Shown: positions 1 to 9,327 of the stretch, piece after piece
Numbering within the stretch: the first letter of the stretch is position 1
Layout of the letters: the number at the start of each line of letters is the position of its first letter
Assembly: GCA_046153875.1 (NCBI GenBank)
Contig: JBJXFE010000073.1
Span: forward strand, 62,001-126,000
From: JBJXFE01 sp046153875
GTDB lineage: Bacteria > Planctomycetota > Phycisphaerae > Phycisphaerales > UBA1924
Length of the DNA: 64,000 bases
Direction: 5' to 3'
Position numbers and translations under genes: made by a program
The notes under the pieces: model-generated
Seen by the model: the letters and a program-made list of their open reading frames with translations, nothing else
Told to the model about the DNA's origin: nothing
Database searches by the model: none

Positions 1-1896
1 ACGCACGATGCACGTGTCCCCGTCGAGCATCTGGGTGTCCTGGATCCGCCCGCGCTTCGTCGAGATGTGCCCGGCCAGGTCCCCCATGTACTTCGCCGGG
101 GCCGTCACCTCGATCAGGACGTAGGGCTCGAGCAGCTTGGGGCGCGCCTTCGACACCGCGTCGATGAACGCCTTGCGACCCGCCGTCACGAACGCGATCT
201 CCTTGCTGTCCACGTCGTGGTACTTGCCGTCATAGAGGGCGACCCGCACGCCGCTCATGGGGTACCCGGCGATCGCGCCGTCGTTCATCACCTGGCGGAC
301 GCCCTTCTCGACGGCGGGCCAGTACTGGCGCGGCACGTTGCCGCCGACGACCTCGCTGACGAACTCGAACCCCTCGGGGTGGCCCGTGGGCAGCGGCTCG
401 ATCCGCAGGTAGACCTCGCCGAACTGGCCGGCGCCGCCGGTCTGCTTCTTGTGCCGGTGGTGCCCATCCGCCTTGGCCGTGATCGTTTCCTTGTACGCCG
501 TCTTGGGCTTGCTCGTGATCAGCTCGATGTTGAACTGCTTCTTGAGCTTCTCCAGCACCACGCGCAGGTGCAGCTCGCCCATCCCGCGCAGCACCATCTG
601 CTTCGTCGCGGCGATCCGGTCCAGCGCCAGGCACGGGTCCTCCTCGCGGAGCCGCGCGCACGCGTTGGCGAACTTCGCCTCGTCCGCGTGGTTCTTCAGG
701 TCCACCGCCAGCCCGAACATCGGGCGCGGGACCGCCAGCGCCGCCGGGACCACCCCCGCGTGCTCCGCCGCCTCGTGCATCACCGCGTTGTAGTGCAGGT
801 CGTCGATCTTGCTCACCGCCCCGATGTCCCCCGGGCCGATCTCGTGGACCTCCTGGTGGTCCTTGCCCTGCGTGCGAAAAATATGCGTGAACCGCACGGG
901 CTTGCGGTGCTCCCCCAGTTGCATCTCGCTCTTGGCCTTGACCGTCCCCGAGTGCACGCGGAAGAACGACAGCTTGCCGACGAACGGGTCGATCGTCACC
1001 TTGAACACGTGCGCGATCGCCTTGCCCGCCGGGTCGGGACGCGGGTCGAACGCCGCGGCGCTGCCGTCGGGCTTCTTCGCCTCGAACCGTGGCGGGCGCG
1101 CATCGGCCGGCGTCGGGCACAGGTCTTCGAGGATGTGCAGCAGCTCGTCCACTCCCGCGCCCGTCCGCGCCGACACGAAGCAGATCGGGATCAGGTGCCC
1201 CTCGTCCACGGCCTTCACGAACGCGGCCCGCACCTTGTCCGCCGGCAGGTTCTCGCCCTGCTCCAGGTACTGCTCGGTGAGCGCCTCGTCCACCTCGACG
1301 ACCTGCTCGAGGATCGCCTTGTGCGCCTCGGGGATCGACCAATAGTCCGGCTCGTCGCCGCTGGCGTGCTCGAAGACGTCCACCACCTTCTTCCCGCCGC
1401 CCGCGGGGAGGTTCACCGGCAGGCACTCGTTCCCGAAGCTCTTGCGGATCGCCGCGATCACCTGCTCGGGGTGGCTCTCGGCCGCGTCGATCTTGTTCAC
1501 GATGATGAACCGCGGGATCTTCCGGTCGCCCGCCACGCTCATCAGGCGGCGCGTCGTGCTCTCGACCCCCTTCACCGCGTCCACCACCACCGCGACCGTG
1601 TCGACCGCGGGCAGCACCGCCACCGCCTGCCCCACGAAGTCCGACTGACCCGGCGTGTCGATCAGGTTCACCGTCCGCCCCTGGTGCGTGAAACGCATCA
1701 CGGCCGACGTGATCGAGTGCTTGTGGTGCTTCTCCTCGTCGGTCCAGTCGCTGACCGTGTCGCCCTTCTCGACCGAACCCATCTTCCCGATCGCGCCGGT
1801 GGCGAAGAGGAGCCGCTCGGCCAGGGTGGTCTTGCCGCACGCGCCGTGGCCGACGAGGGCGACGTTGTGCAGGTCCGTGACGTTGAGCACAGCCAT
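1..1896 (-). CDS. Elongation factor G-like translational GTPase (partial, C-terminus outside window)
   Basis: Ribosome-associated GTPase of the EF-G family, probably the EF-G-like second paralog rather than the housekeeping FusA. I see 632 codons of an expected ~690-700; the last part lies beyond the left edge. G1 is GHGACGKTT (residues 16-24) where classical EF-G has AHIDAGKTT; G3 is DTPGQSDF near residue 80 instead of DTPGHVDF; G4 is NKID near 132. A GEYLHL-like GMGELHLRV motif and a TGGAGQFGEVYLRIEPL stretch (domains III-IV) follow. Start ATG has GGAGG about eight bases upstream. The family normally moves tRNA and mRNA after peptide transfer; the altered G1 and G3 make a specialised role possible. 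The dockerin gene upstream on the same strand is about 180 nt away, so it is probably transcribed separately. Confidence 0.9.
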   Translation of the reverse strand, partial: MAVLNVTDLHNVALVGHGACGKTTLAERLLFATGAIGKMGSVEKGDTVSDWTDEEKHHKHSITSAVMRFTHQGRTVNLIDTPGQSDFVGQAVAVLPAVDTVAVVVDAVKGVESTTRRLMSVAGDRKIPRFIIVNKIDAAESHPEQVIAAIRKSFGNECLPVNLPAGGGKKVVDVFEHASGDEPDYWSIPEAHKAILEQVVEVDEALTEQYLEQGENLPADKVRAAFVKAVDEGHLIPICFVSARTGAGVDELLHILEDLCPTPADARPPRFEAKKPDGSAAAFDPRPDPAGKAIAHVFKVTIDPFVGKLSFFRVHSGTVKAKSEMQLGEHRKPVRFTHIFRTQGKDHQEVHEIGPGDIGAVSKIDDLHYNAVMHEAAEHAGVVPAALAVPRPMFGLAVDLKNHADEAKFANACARLREEDPCLALDRIAATKQMVLRGMGELHLRVVLEKLKKQFNIELITSKPKTAYKETITAKADGHHRHKKQTGGAGQFGEVYLRIEPLPTGHPEGFEFVSEVVGGNVPRQYWPAVEKGVRQVMNDGAIAGYPMSGVRVALYDGKYHDVDSKEIAFVTAGRKAFIDAVSKARPKLLEPYVLIEVTAPAKYMGDLAGHISTKRGRIQDTQMLDGDTCIVR

Positions 1897-2077
1897 AGGG
1901 GGCCCTCCGAGTGGTCCAGAGGGCGCAGTGTAAGGGATGGGTCAAGACCCGTGGGGCCCGCGGACGGCGAACGCCCGCCCGATACCGCCCCCCGCGCATT
2001 CCCCGCACGCCCGCCGAAAAACAGCCCGGGGACGCCTGTCCCCGGGCCGCATGAGTTCTTCGGCTCTTCGTCGCCTC

Positions 2078-3706
2078 CTACGGGCAGCCCAGGACGTACT
2101 TGCCCTGGAAGCAACCGAAGTCCGCCACGGTCAGGTTTCCGCTGGCGTTGCAGTCGGCGTACAGCTCGCCGAGCACGTACTTACCCTGGAAGCAACCGAA
2201 GTCGGCGACGGTCAGCGAGCCGCTCGCGTTGCAGTCCGCGTAGCACAGCACGGTGAGGGTGGCTGACTCACTGGTCATTTGGCCGCAGGCGTCCGAGACC
2301 ACGACGTCGTACTCCCCGGCGTGGGCGGTCGCGGCGGGGTTGATCGTGAGTTGTGACGTGCCCGCGCCCGACACAGGACCGCCGTTCTGGATCGGGCTGC
2401 CGTTGCGCCGCCACTGATACGTCACCGGACCCCAGCCCATCGCGGCCACCCCGAAGGACACGCCCTGGCCCGCGAAGACGGACTGGCTGAGCGGGTGGGC
2501 ATTGAACTGGAGCGGCAGGGGCAGCGTGGCGCTGGCGGCCGGGTCATTGGGGAGGCCGGGGCCGCACCAGTTCTTGGCCCTGACCCAGTAGAAGTTCGGG
2601 ACGGACTGGGCGGGCGCGGTGTGCGTGTACACGGGGGAGGACGCGGAGACCGGCACCTCCGCGATCACCAGGGCGTTGAGGATGTTGTTCGACACGCCGT
2701 GCATGACGATGTAGGAGCTGGCCCCGGTGACCGGGTCCCACGACAAGTCGATCGTGCCGCACGCCGTCCCCACGGCCGCCGCGACATTCTCCGGCCCTTC
2801 GGGAATGGCATTCGCCTCTCCGGCCACCGGTCCAATGTACTCGCTCGTCCCGCACGGCGACTGGCTCCGGATCCAGTAGTAGTACGTGGTCCACGGCTCG
2901 GCCGTGACGTCGATCCAGAACAGGGCGATGGTTGTGCCGACGAGGCTTGCGCCGCTCAGTTGATCGGAGTCGCTGCGGTAGATCTGGATGAGCGGAGTCC
3001 CGAGCACATTCCAGAACAGGTCAACCCCGCCGCAATCCGCGACAGCCTGGAGGTCGAACGGAGTCGGGATGCCCTTGAAGCCGGAATCCCCGTTGCTGAA
3101 GCCGGACGTGCCGCAGAGCGTGTTCGCCCGCACCCAGTAGTGGTACTCAACTCCCGGCAACGCGGTCTGATCCTGGAAACCGGGGGCCGGCGCCGCGCCG
3201 ACGAGGTTGGAGCTGCCGGAGTGGCTGGTGGTGCTCCGGTACACCTGGTAGGTCGGTAATCCAGGGACCGCGTCCCACGTCACCTCCACAAACCCGCAGG
3301 CGATGCCGTCGGAGGCCTCCAGGTTCTGCGGCGTGCCCGGTGTGTCGCCGCGCCACCCTTCGTTCGGACCCGCGAACGGCCCGGTGCCGGTCCCGGGCAG
3401 GCACAGCGTCCGAACCGCCCGTACTCGGTACCAGTAGTGGGTCCCGGGAAGGGCGGTCAGGTCTGTGTACTGGGTCGTGAGCACGTCCACGAGGTGGTTG
3501 TAGGCGCCGAAGTTCGTGGTCGAGCGCCACACCTCGTAGTAGGTCGCGCCGGTGACGGCGTTCCAGTCGACGAGAACCCCGTTGCACTGGGTTCCGTTGG
3601 AAGCCGCCATGCTGCCGGGCGTGGCGGGGGGGCACTGCGCCGCCGCGGGCAGGGCGATGCACACGATCGCGGCCACGGGAGCAAGATGGAGCAGACGGGT
3701 CAACAT
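2078..3706 (-). CDS. Secreted fibronectin type III / Ig-like protein with GC-type dockerin pair
   Basis: Exported 542-residue protein. Residues 1-23 are a signal peptide ending AAAQ. Four fibronectin type III-like repeats follow (about 25-115, 120-205, 210-290 and 295-390), each with a VxWxxVxGxxxYxVxRS core. An Ig-like domain lies at about 395-485, with YQWRRNG and HAGEYDVVVSD typical of the I-set fold. Two dockerin-like repeats (about 488-542) each read ADCNASGxLTVADFGCFQGKYVLG and the protein ends LGCP. The Asp/Asn spacing fits calcium binding. No catalytic residues are visible, so an adhesive or structural surface role is inferred. The start has a near-perfect AAGGAGGT seven bases upstream. 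It is divergent from the sigma factor gene at 3823. Confidence 0.88.
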   Translation of the reverse strand: MLTRLLHLAPVAAIVCIALPAAAQCPPATPGSMAASNGTQCNGVLVDWNAVTGATYYEVWRSTTNFGAYNHLVDVLTTQYTDLTALPGTHYWYRVRAVRTLCLPGTGTGPFAGPNEGWRGDTPGTPQNLEASDGIACGFVEVTWDAVPGLPTYQVYRSTTSHSGSSNLVGAAPAPGFQDQTALPGVEYHYWVRANTLCGTSGFSNGDSGFKGIPTPFDLQAVADCGGVDLFWNVLGTPLIQIYRSDSDQLSGASLVGTTIALFWIDVTAEPWTTYYYWIRSQSPCGTSEYIGPVAGEANAIPEGPENVAAAVGTACGTIDLSWDPVTGASSYIVMHGVSNNILNALVIAEVPVSASSPVYTHTAPAQSVPNFYWVRAKNWCGPGLPNDPAASATLPLPLQFNAHPLSQSVFAGQGVSFGVAAMGWGPVTYQWRRNGSPIQNGGPVSGAGTSQLTINPAATAHAGEYDVVVSDACGQMTSESATLTVLCYADCNASGSLTVADFGCFQGKYVLGELYADCNASGNLTVADFGCFQGKYVLGCP

Positions 3707-3822
3707 GGGCGGACCTCCTTCGGCCTCGCGGCCGGCTTGTGTTTGCGGTCTCTACCCCGGAACGCGATAATGGCCGGCGCGACTCAGGACGAACTTTGAA
3801 GGAATTCCGGCGGAATCTGGCG

Positions 3823-4440
3823 ATGGCCGAACCCGACCGAGAGCACGCGACCCGCATCGTCGGCGAACTGACCGGCGGGGACGGCCGGCGTGCCCCGGAA
3901 CTAGCGGGCCTGGTGTACGACAACCTGCGCCGCTTTGCGGCGTCGGCCATGGCGGAGGAACGGGGCCCGCGCACGCTCCAGCCCACCGCCCTCGTCCATG
4001 AGGCGTTCATGCGGATGGTGGACCAGTCGCGCGTGAACTGGCAGGGGCGGACCCACTTCTTCGCCGTGGGCGCCGAGATGATCCGGCGCGTCCTCGTGGA
4101 CGACGCCCGACGGCGCGGGGCGCAGAAGCGCGGCGGAAACCGCGAGCGGATCGCGCTCGACGACAGCGCGCCGGACGGCGCAGTAGCGGGCGGGACGGGT
4201 GTGGACCTGCTGGCGCTCGACGACGCCCTCCGCAAACTCGCGGGCCTCGACCCCCGGGCGGCCCGCATCATCGAACTGCGGTTCTTCGGCGGGCTGCGCG
4301 AGGTCGATGTCGCCGCGCTCCTGGGCGTCTCGCCAAGCACCGTCCACGAAGACTGGCACATGGCCCGGATGTGGCTGCGCGACGAGTTGAGTGGGGGAAG
4401 CGGAGGGGGCGAGGGGGGGAAGGGCGATGCCGACGCCTGA
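3823..4440 (+). CDS. ECF-type RNA polymerase sigma factor (TIGR02999-like)
   Basis: Sigma-70 family factor of the extracytoplasmic-function type expanded in Planctomycetes. Region 2 covers about residues 25-95 (TALVHEAFMRM, then FFAVGAEMIRRVLVDDAR), and region 4 about 135-190 with the helix-turn-helix VDVAALLGVSPSTVHEDW. A longer reading from 3739 is possible, but conservation starts near MAEPDREHATR and an ATG at 3823 is preferred; the ribosome site is weak (GAAGGAAT about 20 nt upstream), so the start is uncertain. The 3' end overlaps the kinase start by 14 nt, so the two are translationally coupled. Such pairs are usually read as kinase-controlled sigma factors, because no anti-sigma gene is nearby; that link is inference. 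Confidence 0.88.
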   Translation: MAEPDREHATRIVGELTGGDGRRAPELAGLVYDNLRRFAASAMAEERGPRTLQPTALVHEAFMRMVDQSRVNWQGRTHFFAVGAEMIRRVLVDDARRRGAQKRGGNRERIALDDSAPDGAVAGGTGVDLLALDDALRKLAGLDPRAARIIELRFFGGLREVDVAALLGVSPSTVHEDWHMARMWLRDELSGGSGGGEGGKGDADA

Positions 4441-7400
4441 CCAGTACGGTCGCGCCAAGACGCTCTTCCTGAGCGCCCGCCGCATGCCGCGGGGCGAGCG
4501 CACCCGGTTCCTGCACACGCATTGCGGCGACGACGCGGCCCTGGAGGCCAAGGTCCGCCGCCTGCTCACGCTGGAGGAACAGGAGCCTGAGTTCCTCGAG
4601 CGGCCCGCGGTCGAACCGGCGGACGACCGGGCCGGTGTCGGCCCCGGCGCCCGCCTCGGCGCGTTCCGGATCGTCCGCATCCTGGGCGAGGGCGGGATGG
4701 GCGTCGTCTACGAAGCCCAGCAGGACGAGCCCGCCCGGCGCGTTGCCCTCAAACTCATCCGAATCGGCCTCTTCTCCGAACGGCTCCGCTCCCGTTTCCG
4801 CCACGAGGTCCGCATCCTCGGCCAGCTCCGGCACCCGGGGATCGCGCAGATCTACGAGGCGGGCACGCTCGACGTCTCCGGCGAGTCTGTCCCCTACTTC
4901 GCGATGGAGCTCGTCGAGGGCCGACCCCTGCTCGAGTGCGCCCGGGCCCTGGGCGTGCGCGAGCGGCTGGCCCTCATCGCCCAGATCTGCGACGCCGTGC
5001 ACCACGCCCACCAGAAGGGCGTGATCCACCGCGACCTCAAGCCCGGCAACATCCTCGTGGAGTCGGCCCCCACCACCGAGGGCACGACCGACCACTCCGG
5101 CACCGGCACGGCGTCGCCCTTCCAGGTCAAGGTCCTCGACTTCGGCGTCGCCCGCGCCATCGACACCGACTCCGGCTCCATTCGCGCCACCACCGCCCAC
5201 ACCCACGCCGGCGAGCTCATCGGCACCCTGCCCTACATGAGCCCGGAGCAGGCCGCCGCGGACCCCGCCGCGATGGACATCCGCTCCGACGTCTACTCGA
5301 TCGGCGTGATCGCGTACGAGCTGCTCACCGGCCGCATGCCCTGCGACCTGGAGGGCAAGCCGCTCGCCGAGGCCGCCCGCGCCATCGCCGAGGAGGAGCC
5401 CGTACGGCTGGGCTCCATCGACCGCGCCCTCCGCGGCGACGCCGAGACCATCGTCGCTAAGGCTCTCCAGAAGGACCCGCGCCACCGCTACCAGTCCGCG
5501 GCGGAGCTCGCCGCGGACATCCGCCGCCACCTGCGCGATGAGCCCATCGCGGCCCGCCCCGCCTCCGCCCTCTATCAGCTCCGCAAGTTCGCCCTCCGCC
5601 ACAAGCCGCTGGTCGCCGCGGCGGCGCTGGCGATGCTCGCCATGGCCGTTGCGACGGCCGTATCGACCTGGCAGGCCCGCGTCGCGGATGCCGCCCGCGA
5701 CTTCGCTGAGGGCGAGAAGAACCGGGCGGACCGGGCCGCCGCCGCCGCCACGCGCGAGGCCCACCGGGCCACGCTCGCCGGGGCCGCGGCCGCGATCGGG
5801 AGCGGCGACCCCATCACCGCGTCGCGGCTGCTGAACGGGACCGACGAGTCGCGCCGGGACTGGGCTTGGCGCTATTGGCACGCACGCCTCGACGAGAGCG
5901 TGGCGATGATCCAGCCCGGCGGACGTATCGCCGGGGAGTGGGTGAGCCCGGACGGGAGCGAGGTCGCCGTGGTGACCTCGGACGGGGTGATCCGCCGGGG
6001 CTCGCCCTGGTCGGGCCCGTTGCCGGAAGTCGCCCGCCTGGCGGAGCCGCGGGCTTTGCTCGCCGTCTTCATCGATCAAGGGCGGCGCATCGTCACGGAC
6101 GGCCCCACCCGGCGCATGGTCACGTTGTACGACGCCTCGGACGGACGCGTGATCCATCGCCACGAGCCGCTGGAAGCGCCGATCGGCTCGCTCGAGGCGT
6201 CGCCCGACGGTCGCGTGGTCTTCGCGGCCGTGCGCCGTCGGGGTCGCCCCATGGGGGATGCGGTCTGGCTGTTGCAAGCGCCGGACCCGGGCGCCCCCCC
6301 GGGCGCCGCCTGGACAGGAACCACGGCGCTCGTCGAGTCTGGAACTGTGGGCGCCGCGATCGCCGCCGACGGCCGCTCGCTGGTGTTCGGCCAGGACCGC
6401 GTGCTCGCGTGGGACACGGGCGCGCCCGCGCCCGGGGCGTTCGCCAACGCCCCGCGCGCCGCCCAGTGCTTCGCCATGTCGGGCGATGGGGCGCGGGTCG
6501 CAACGGGCGGCGTGGACAAGACCGTGCGGCTGTGGGACCGCGCCGGCGCCCCGCTCCGCACCCTCGCCGGCCATACCGGGGCCATCACGGCGCTGACGTT
6601 CGATCCCTCGGGTCGTGTGCTGGCTTCGGCCGCCGCCGACCTCACCGTCCGCCTCTGGGACGCGGAGGGTGGCCGGGTGCTCGCCACGCTGATCGGCCAC
6701 ACGGACCACATCAACCGGCTGCAGTTCAGCGCCGACGGGTCGGTGCTCCTGTCGGCGTCGGGCGACGGAACGCTTTCGGTGCTTCTGTCGGCATCGGGCG
6801 ACGGAACGCTGCGCCTCTGGCGGCGCGAGCCGTTCGAGGGCGCCCGCATCCTGCGCGACCACACCAGCTACGTCTACGCCGTCGCCTTCACGCCCGACGG
6901 GTCGCGCATTCTCAGCGGCGGCTGGGACGGAATGGTCCGCGTGTGGAACGCGTCCAATGGCCGCCCGCTGGGCGCTTTTTCTTGCGAGCGCGGGTTCATC
7001 ACCGCGCTGGGTGTGGCCCCCGACGGCCGCACGTTCGCGACCGGGCAGAAGTCCGACGGCACCGGCCGAGTATCCAGCATCACGCTGTGGGGAGGGGAGG
7101 GGTGGGAAACCGCGACACCGCGCCCGCTCGCGGAGATCGCCCGGACCGAGGGCGAGATCAGCGATCTGATCTTCTCGGCGGACGGCACGCGCCTCTACGC
7201 CGGCCGCGAAGGGCTGGGCCTCGATGAGTTCGATCTGACCACGAGCCCGCCGGGGAACCGCCAGCTGGTGAAGGGCTCTGCTTCGGGCATCGCGCTCTCA
7301 CCCGGGGGCGAGCGCCTGGCGTGCGCGCAAGTCAACGGGTCGGTCGTGATCGTCGCAGTTCCCTCCGGCGACATCGCGCGCCGGCTGGAGGGTCACACGA

Positions 7401-7783
7401 GCCGGGTGCGGGGCGTCGCCTTCCACCCGACGCGCCCGCTGCTCGCAACCGCCTCGGACGACGGCACCGCGCGGCTCTGGGACCTGAACACCGGCACCGC
7501 CACCGAGCTGCGGGGACACGCCGACAAGGTGTACGCCCTGGCGTTCTCCCCCGACGGTTCGCTCCTGGCCACCGGCTCGGAGGACACGACGATCGTGCTC
7601 TGGGACGTGGACAGCGGCGACGAGCTGACCCGCCTGCGCGGGCACGACGCCTACGTCTACTCGCTCGCGTTCTCGCCCGACGGGTCGATGCTGGTCAGCG
7701 GCTCGGGCGACCACACCGCCCGGGTCTGGGACACGCGCCCGGTCCGCGAACGCTCGCGGGCGGGCGCGAACAGTGGGCCGTGA
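4427..7783 (+). CDS. Membrane Ser/Thr protein kinase with C-terminal WD40 propeller
   Basis: Hanks-type kinase of 1118 residues. Glycine loop GEGGMGVVYEA is at about 86-96, the catalytic HRDLKPGN at about 200, the DFG at about 238, and an APE-equivalent MSPEQ follows. A single membrane segment (about 394-415, LVAAAALAMLAMAVATAV) places the kinase inside and the rest outside or periplasmic. A helical stretch follows, then a beta-propeller of WD40 repeats from about residue 500 to 1110, clearest as repeated HTxxVxxxAFxPDGxxLxSGSxDxTxRxWD units. The start ATG at 4427 has GGGGGAAGGG just upstream and overlaps the sigma factor by 14 nt. A 36-nt near-exact tandem duplication at 6740-6811 adds 12 residues to one blade. 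Substrate unknown; the adjoining sigma factor is the obvious candidate. Confidence 0.93.
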   Translation: MPTPDQYGRAKTLFLSARRMPRGERTRFLHTHCGDDAALEAKVRRLLTLEEQEPEFLERPAVEPADDRAGVGPGARLGAFRIVRILGEGGMGVVYEAQQDEPARRVALKLIRIGLFSERLRSRFRHEVRILGQLRHPGIAQIYEAGTLDVSGESVPYFAMELVEGRPLLECARALGVRERLALIAQICDAVHHAHQKGVIHRDLKPGNILVESAPTTEGTTDHSGTGTASPFQVKVLDFGVARAIDTDSGSIRATTAHTHAGELIGTLPYMSPEQAAADPAAMDIRSDVYSIGVIAYELLTGRMPCDLEGKPLAEAARAIAEEEPVRLGSIDRALRGDAETIVAKALQKDPRHRYQSAAELAADIRRHLRDEPIAARPASALYQLRKFALRHKPLVAAAALAMLAMAVATAVSTWQARVADAARDFAEGEKNRADRAAAAATREAHRATLAGAAAAIGSGDPITASRLLNGTDESRRDWAWRYWHARLDESVAMIQPGGRIAGEWVSPDGSEVAVVTSDGVIRRGSPWSGPLPEVARLAEPRALLAVFIDQGRRIVTDGPTRRMVTLYDASDGRVIHRHEPLEAPIGSLEASPDGRVVFAAVRRRGRPMGDAVWLLQAPDPGAPPGAAWTGTTALVESGTVGAAIAADGRSLVFGQDRVLAWDTGAPAPGAFANAPRAAQCFAMSGDGARVATGGVDKTVRLWDRAGAPLRTLAGHTGAITALTFDPSGRVLASAAADLTVRLWDAEGGRVLATLIGHTDHINRLQFSADGSVLLSASGDGTLSVLLSASGDGTLRLWRREPFEGARILRDHTSYVYAVAFTPDGSRILSGGWDGMVRVWNASNGRPLGAFSCERGFITALGVAPDGRTFATGQKSDGTGRVSSITLWGGEGWETATPRPLAEIARTEGEISDLIFSADGTRLYAGREGLGLDEFDLTTSPPGNRQLVKGSASGIALSPGGERLACAQVNGSVVIVAVPSGDIARRLEGHTSRVRGVAFHPTRPLLATASDDGTARLWDLNTGTATELRGHADKVYALAFSPDGSLLATGSEDTTIVLWDVDSGDELTRLRGHDAYVYSLAFSPDGSMLVSGSGDHTARVWDTRPVRERSRAGANSGP
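6740..6811 (+). repeat. In-frame 36-nt tandem duplication inside a WD40 blade
   Basis: Two adjacent 36-nt units (6740-6775 and 6776-6811) differ at only three positions and both encode SVLLSASGDGT-Leu. The unit is exactly 12 codons, so the frame is kept and the final strand of one blade is repeated. It looks like a recent slip or unequal exchange. Confidence 0.9.
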
Positions 7784-7790
7784 AACCCGC

Positions 7791-7831
7791 TCCCGCGGAA
7801 CGAGAGGCGGATCGCGCTTCTATGGGCACCC
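7791..7831 (-). repeat. 41-nt block shared with 43951-43991 (copy A)
   Basis: Read on the minus strand this is the last codons and stop of the trypsin-like dockerin gene plus 29 nt of 3' flank. It is identical over all 41 nt to 43951-43991 behind an unrelated dockerin gene on the plus strand. Beyond the block the two loci diverge completely; here the next sequence runs into the kinase gene, which ends at 7783. Confidence 0.92.
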
Positions 7832-9142
7832 GACAACGTACTTGCCCTGGAAGCAGCCGAAGTCGGCGACGGTGAGGCTCCCGCCGGCGTCGCAGTCCGC
7901 GTACATGTTGCCCAGGACGTACCTGCCCTGGAAGCAGCCGAAATCGGCGACCGTAAGGTTGCCGCTGCCGTTGCAGTCCGCGTAGCACACGGGCGGGATG
8001 CACACCCCCAGCGGGTTGGCCAGGAAGTTCTGGAGCCCCGGGTGCTGGATCGCCGTCCCGTTGTTGAATGTGCCCGCGGCCGACGTGCAGCCGCCGTGCG
8101 TGTGGATGCCGATCGCGTTGCCCGTCGTCTCGTCGATCACCGGCGAGCCCGAGTTCCCGCCCGTGGTGTCCGTCGTGTACCGCACGTTGTTCCCGTTCAG
8201 GCCCGCGTACGGCCCGACGTGCGTCTTCTGCACCTGGCTCCACGTGGGCGACACCGGGCTGCTCACCGTGCCGTACCCCGTGATACGGATCTGCTGCCCG
8301 GGCGTCGGCGCCGGCGCATTCGCGATGGTGAACGCGGCCCCCTGCGCCTGGTACGCCGTCAGTTGCGTCACCGAGTTGGGGTTGGCCCCGAAGTACGCCG
8401 CGTCGTTCCCCACACCGCCGCTGCCGATCGAGCGGATCGACGGCTGATGCGCCGGGTACTGGTGCTGCGGCGGCGGGTTGACGGTCGAACCATTGGCGTT
8501 CGACAGGGGGACGTTGAACTGCACGACGGCGTTCGTCGTTGAGGCCGAGATGCAGTGCCCGGCCGTCAAAAAGCAGTGGGCGCCGTCGTTGATGAGCCAC
8601 GCCGTGCAGCCGATCGGCATGAGCCGGGCGGTGCGCGGGTCGGTCGAGAGCTGACGGTCGTCCGTCGGCCCGCAGATCGTGTCGGTGAACCCGGCGGTCG
8701 GGTCGCCCGCCCACATCTCCGTCAACCGAACGCGGTTGCCGCCCGTCCCCGGGTACGCCACGAGCTCCAGCAGCACCGCGTCGCCGTTGAAGTACGCGGA
8801 GGTGTTGTTCCAGTGCCCGACGTGCTCGGCGTTGAGCGGCTGCTGACCGCCGTCGAGCAGCGAGGTGATCCGCAGGTAGCTCCCGTCGCCCGTCGCCGGG
8901 GCGCCCGCGAGCGTGACCTCCGCGAACCTCAGCCGGAGCCAGGAGGCCCGGCGCGACTCGATGATCGTGCTGAATACCACTCCCGGCACGGCGCCGTGGT
9001 TGGCGACGATGCCCGAGTCCACGTTGACCGCGATGTCGCGGTGCGGGATCGGCGCGGTCTGCCCCAGCGACGGGGCCGCATACGCCGCGCCAATGGTCAG
9101 TGAAAGCAGGACGGAAGCCCGGCGAAACTGCGCCTTCCCCAT
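7820..9142 (-). CDS. Secreted trypsin-like serine protease with GC-type dockerin pair
   Basis: Predicted exported peptidase of 440 residues in the chymotrypsin fold. A signal peptide covers about 1-28 (ends SLGQ). The triad is visible: His in FLTAGHC near 194, Asp in GVGNDAAYFG near 246, and Ser in GGNSGSPV near 331. The region before the His domain (about 30-180) is unlike classical trypsins and may be a beta-sandwich prodomain. Two dockerin repeats occupy about 385-440, the second ending VVGCP. GAGGAGG lies eight bases before the ATG. The gene converges on the kinase with a 36-nt gap. The dockerin suggests the enzyme is held on a surface partner; its substrate is unknown. Confidence 0.9.
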   Translation of the reverse strand: MGKAQFRRASVLLSLTIGAAYAAPSLGQTAPIPHRDIAVNVDSGIVANHGAVPGVVFSTIIESRRASWLRLRFAEVTLAGAPATGDGSYLRITSLLDGGQQPLNAEHVGHWNNTSAYFNGDAVLLELVAYPGTGGNRVRLTEMWAGDPTAGFTDTICGPTDDRQLSTDPRTARLMPIGCTAWLINDGAHCFLTAGHCISASTTNAVVQFNVPLSNANGSTVNPPPQHQYPAHQPSIRSIGSGGVGNDAAYFGANPNSVTQLTAYQAQGAAFTIANAPAPTPGQQIRITGYGTVSSPVSPTWSQVQKTHVGPYAGLNGNNVRYTTDTTGGNSGSPVIDETTGNAIGIHTHGGCTSAAGTFNNGTAIQHPGLQNFLANPLGVCIPPVCYADCNGSGNLTVADFGCFQGRYVLGNMYADCDAGGSLTVADFGCFQGKYVVGCP

Positions 9143-9327
9143 CGCGGTCCTCCTCGTTTACCCCGCCCCGAGCCGGCCCCCCCAACCTACCCCACGCCGC
9201 TCGCGCCCGCAAGCGCGATCGAGGGACGAACCGGCCGATGGACCGCCCGAAACCCCCCGCCTTGCCCGTCACAAGTCCGTCACGCCGTCTTCCGTCTCTC
9301 CGGCTCTCCGGCTCGTCGTCCCTTCCG

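Noticed and set aside
67..2256. Long open frames on the plus strand opposite the EF-G-like and first dockerin genes
   Set aside because: High GC creates long antisense frames; composition is Arg/His/Val-rich with no motif, and the minus-strand genes have clear domains and ribosome sites.
4268..6862. 864-codon minus-strand frame opposite the kinase
   Set aside because: Shadow of the kinase gene: low-complexity Gly/Arg/Ala sequence, no fold or start signal.
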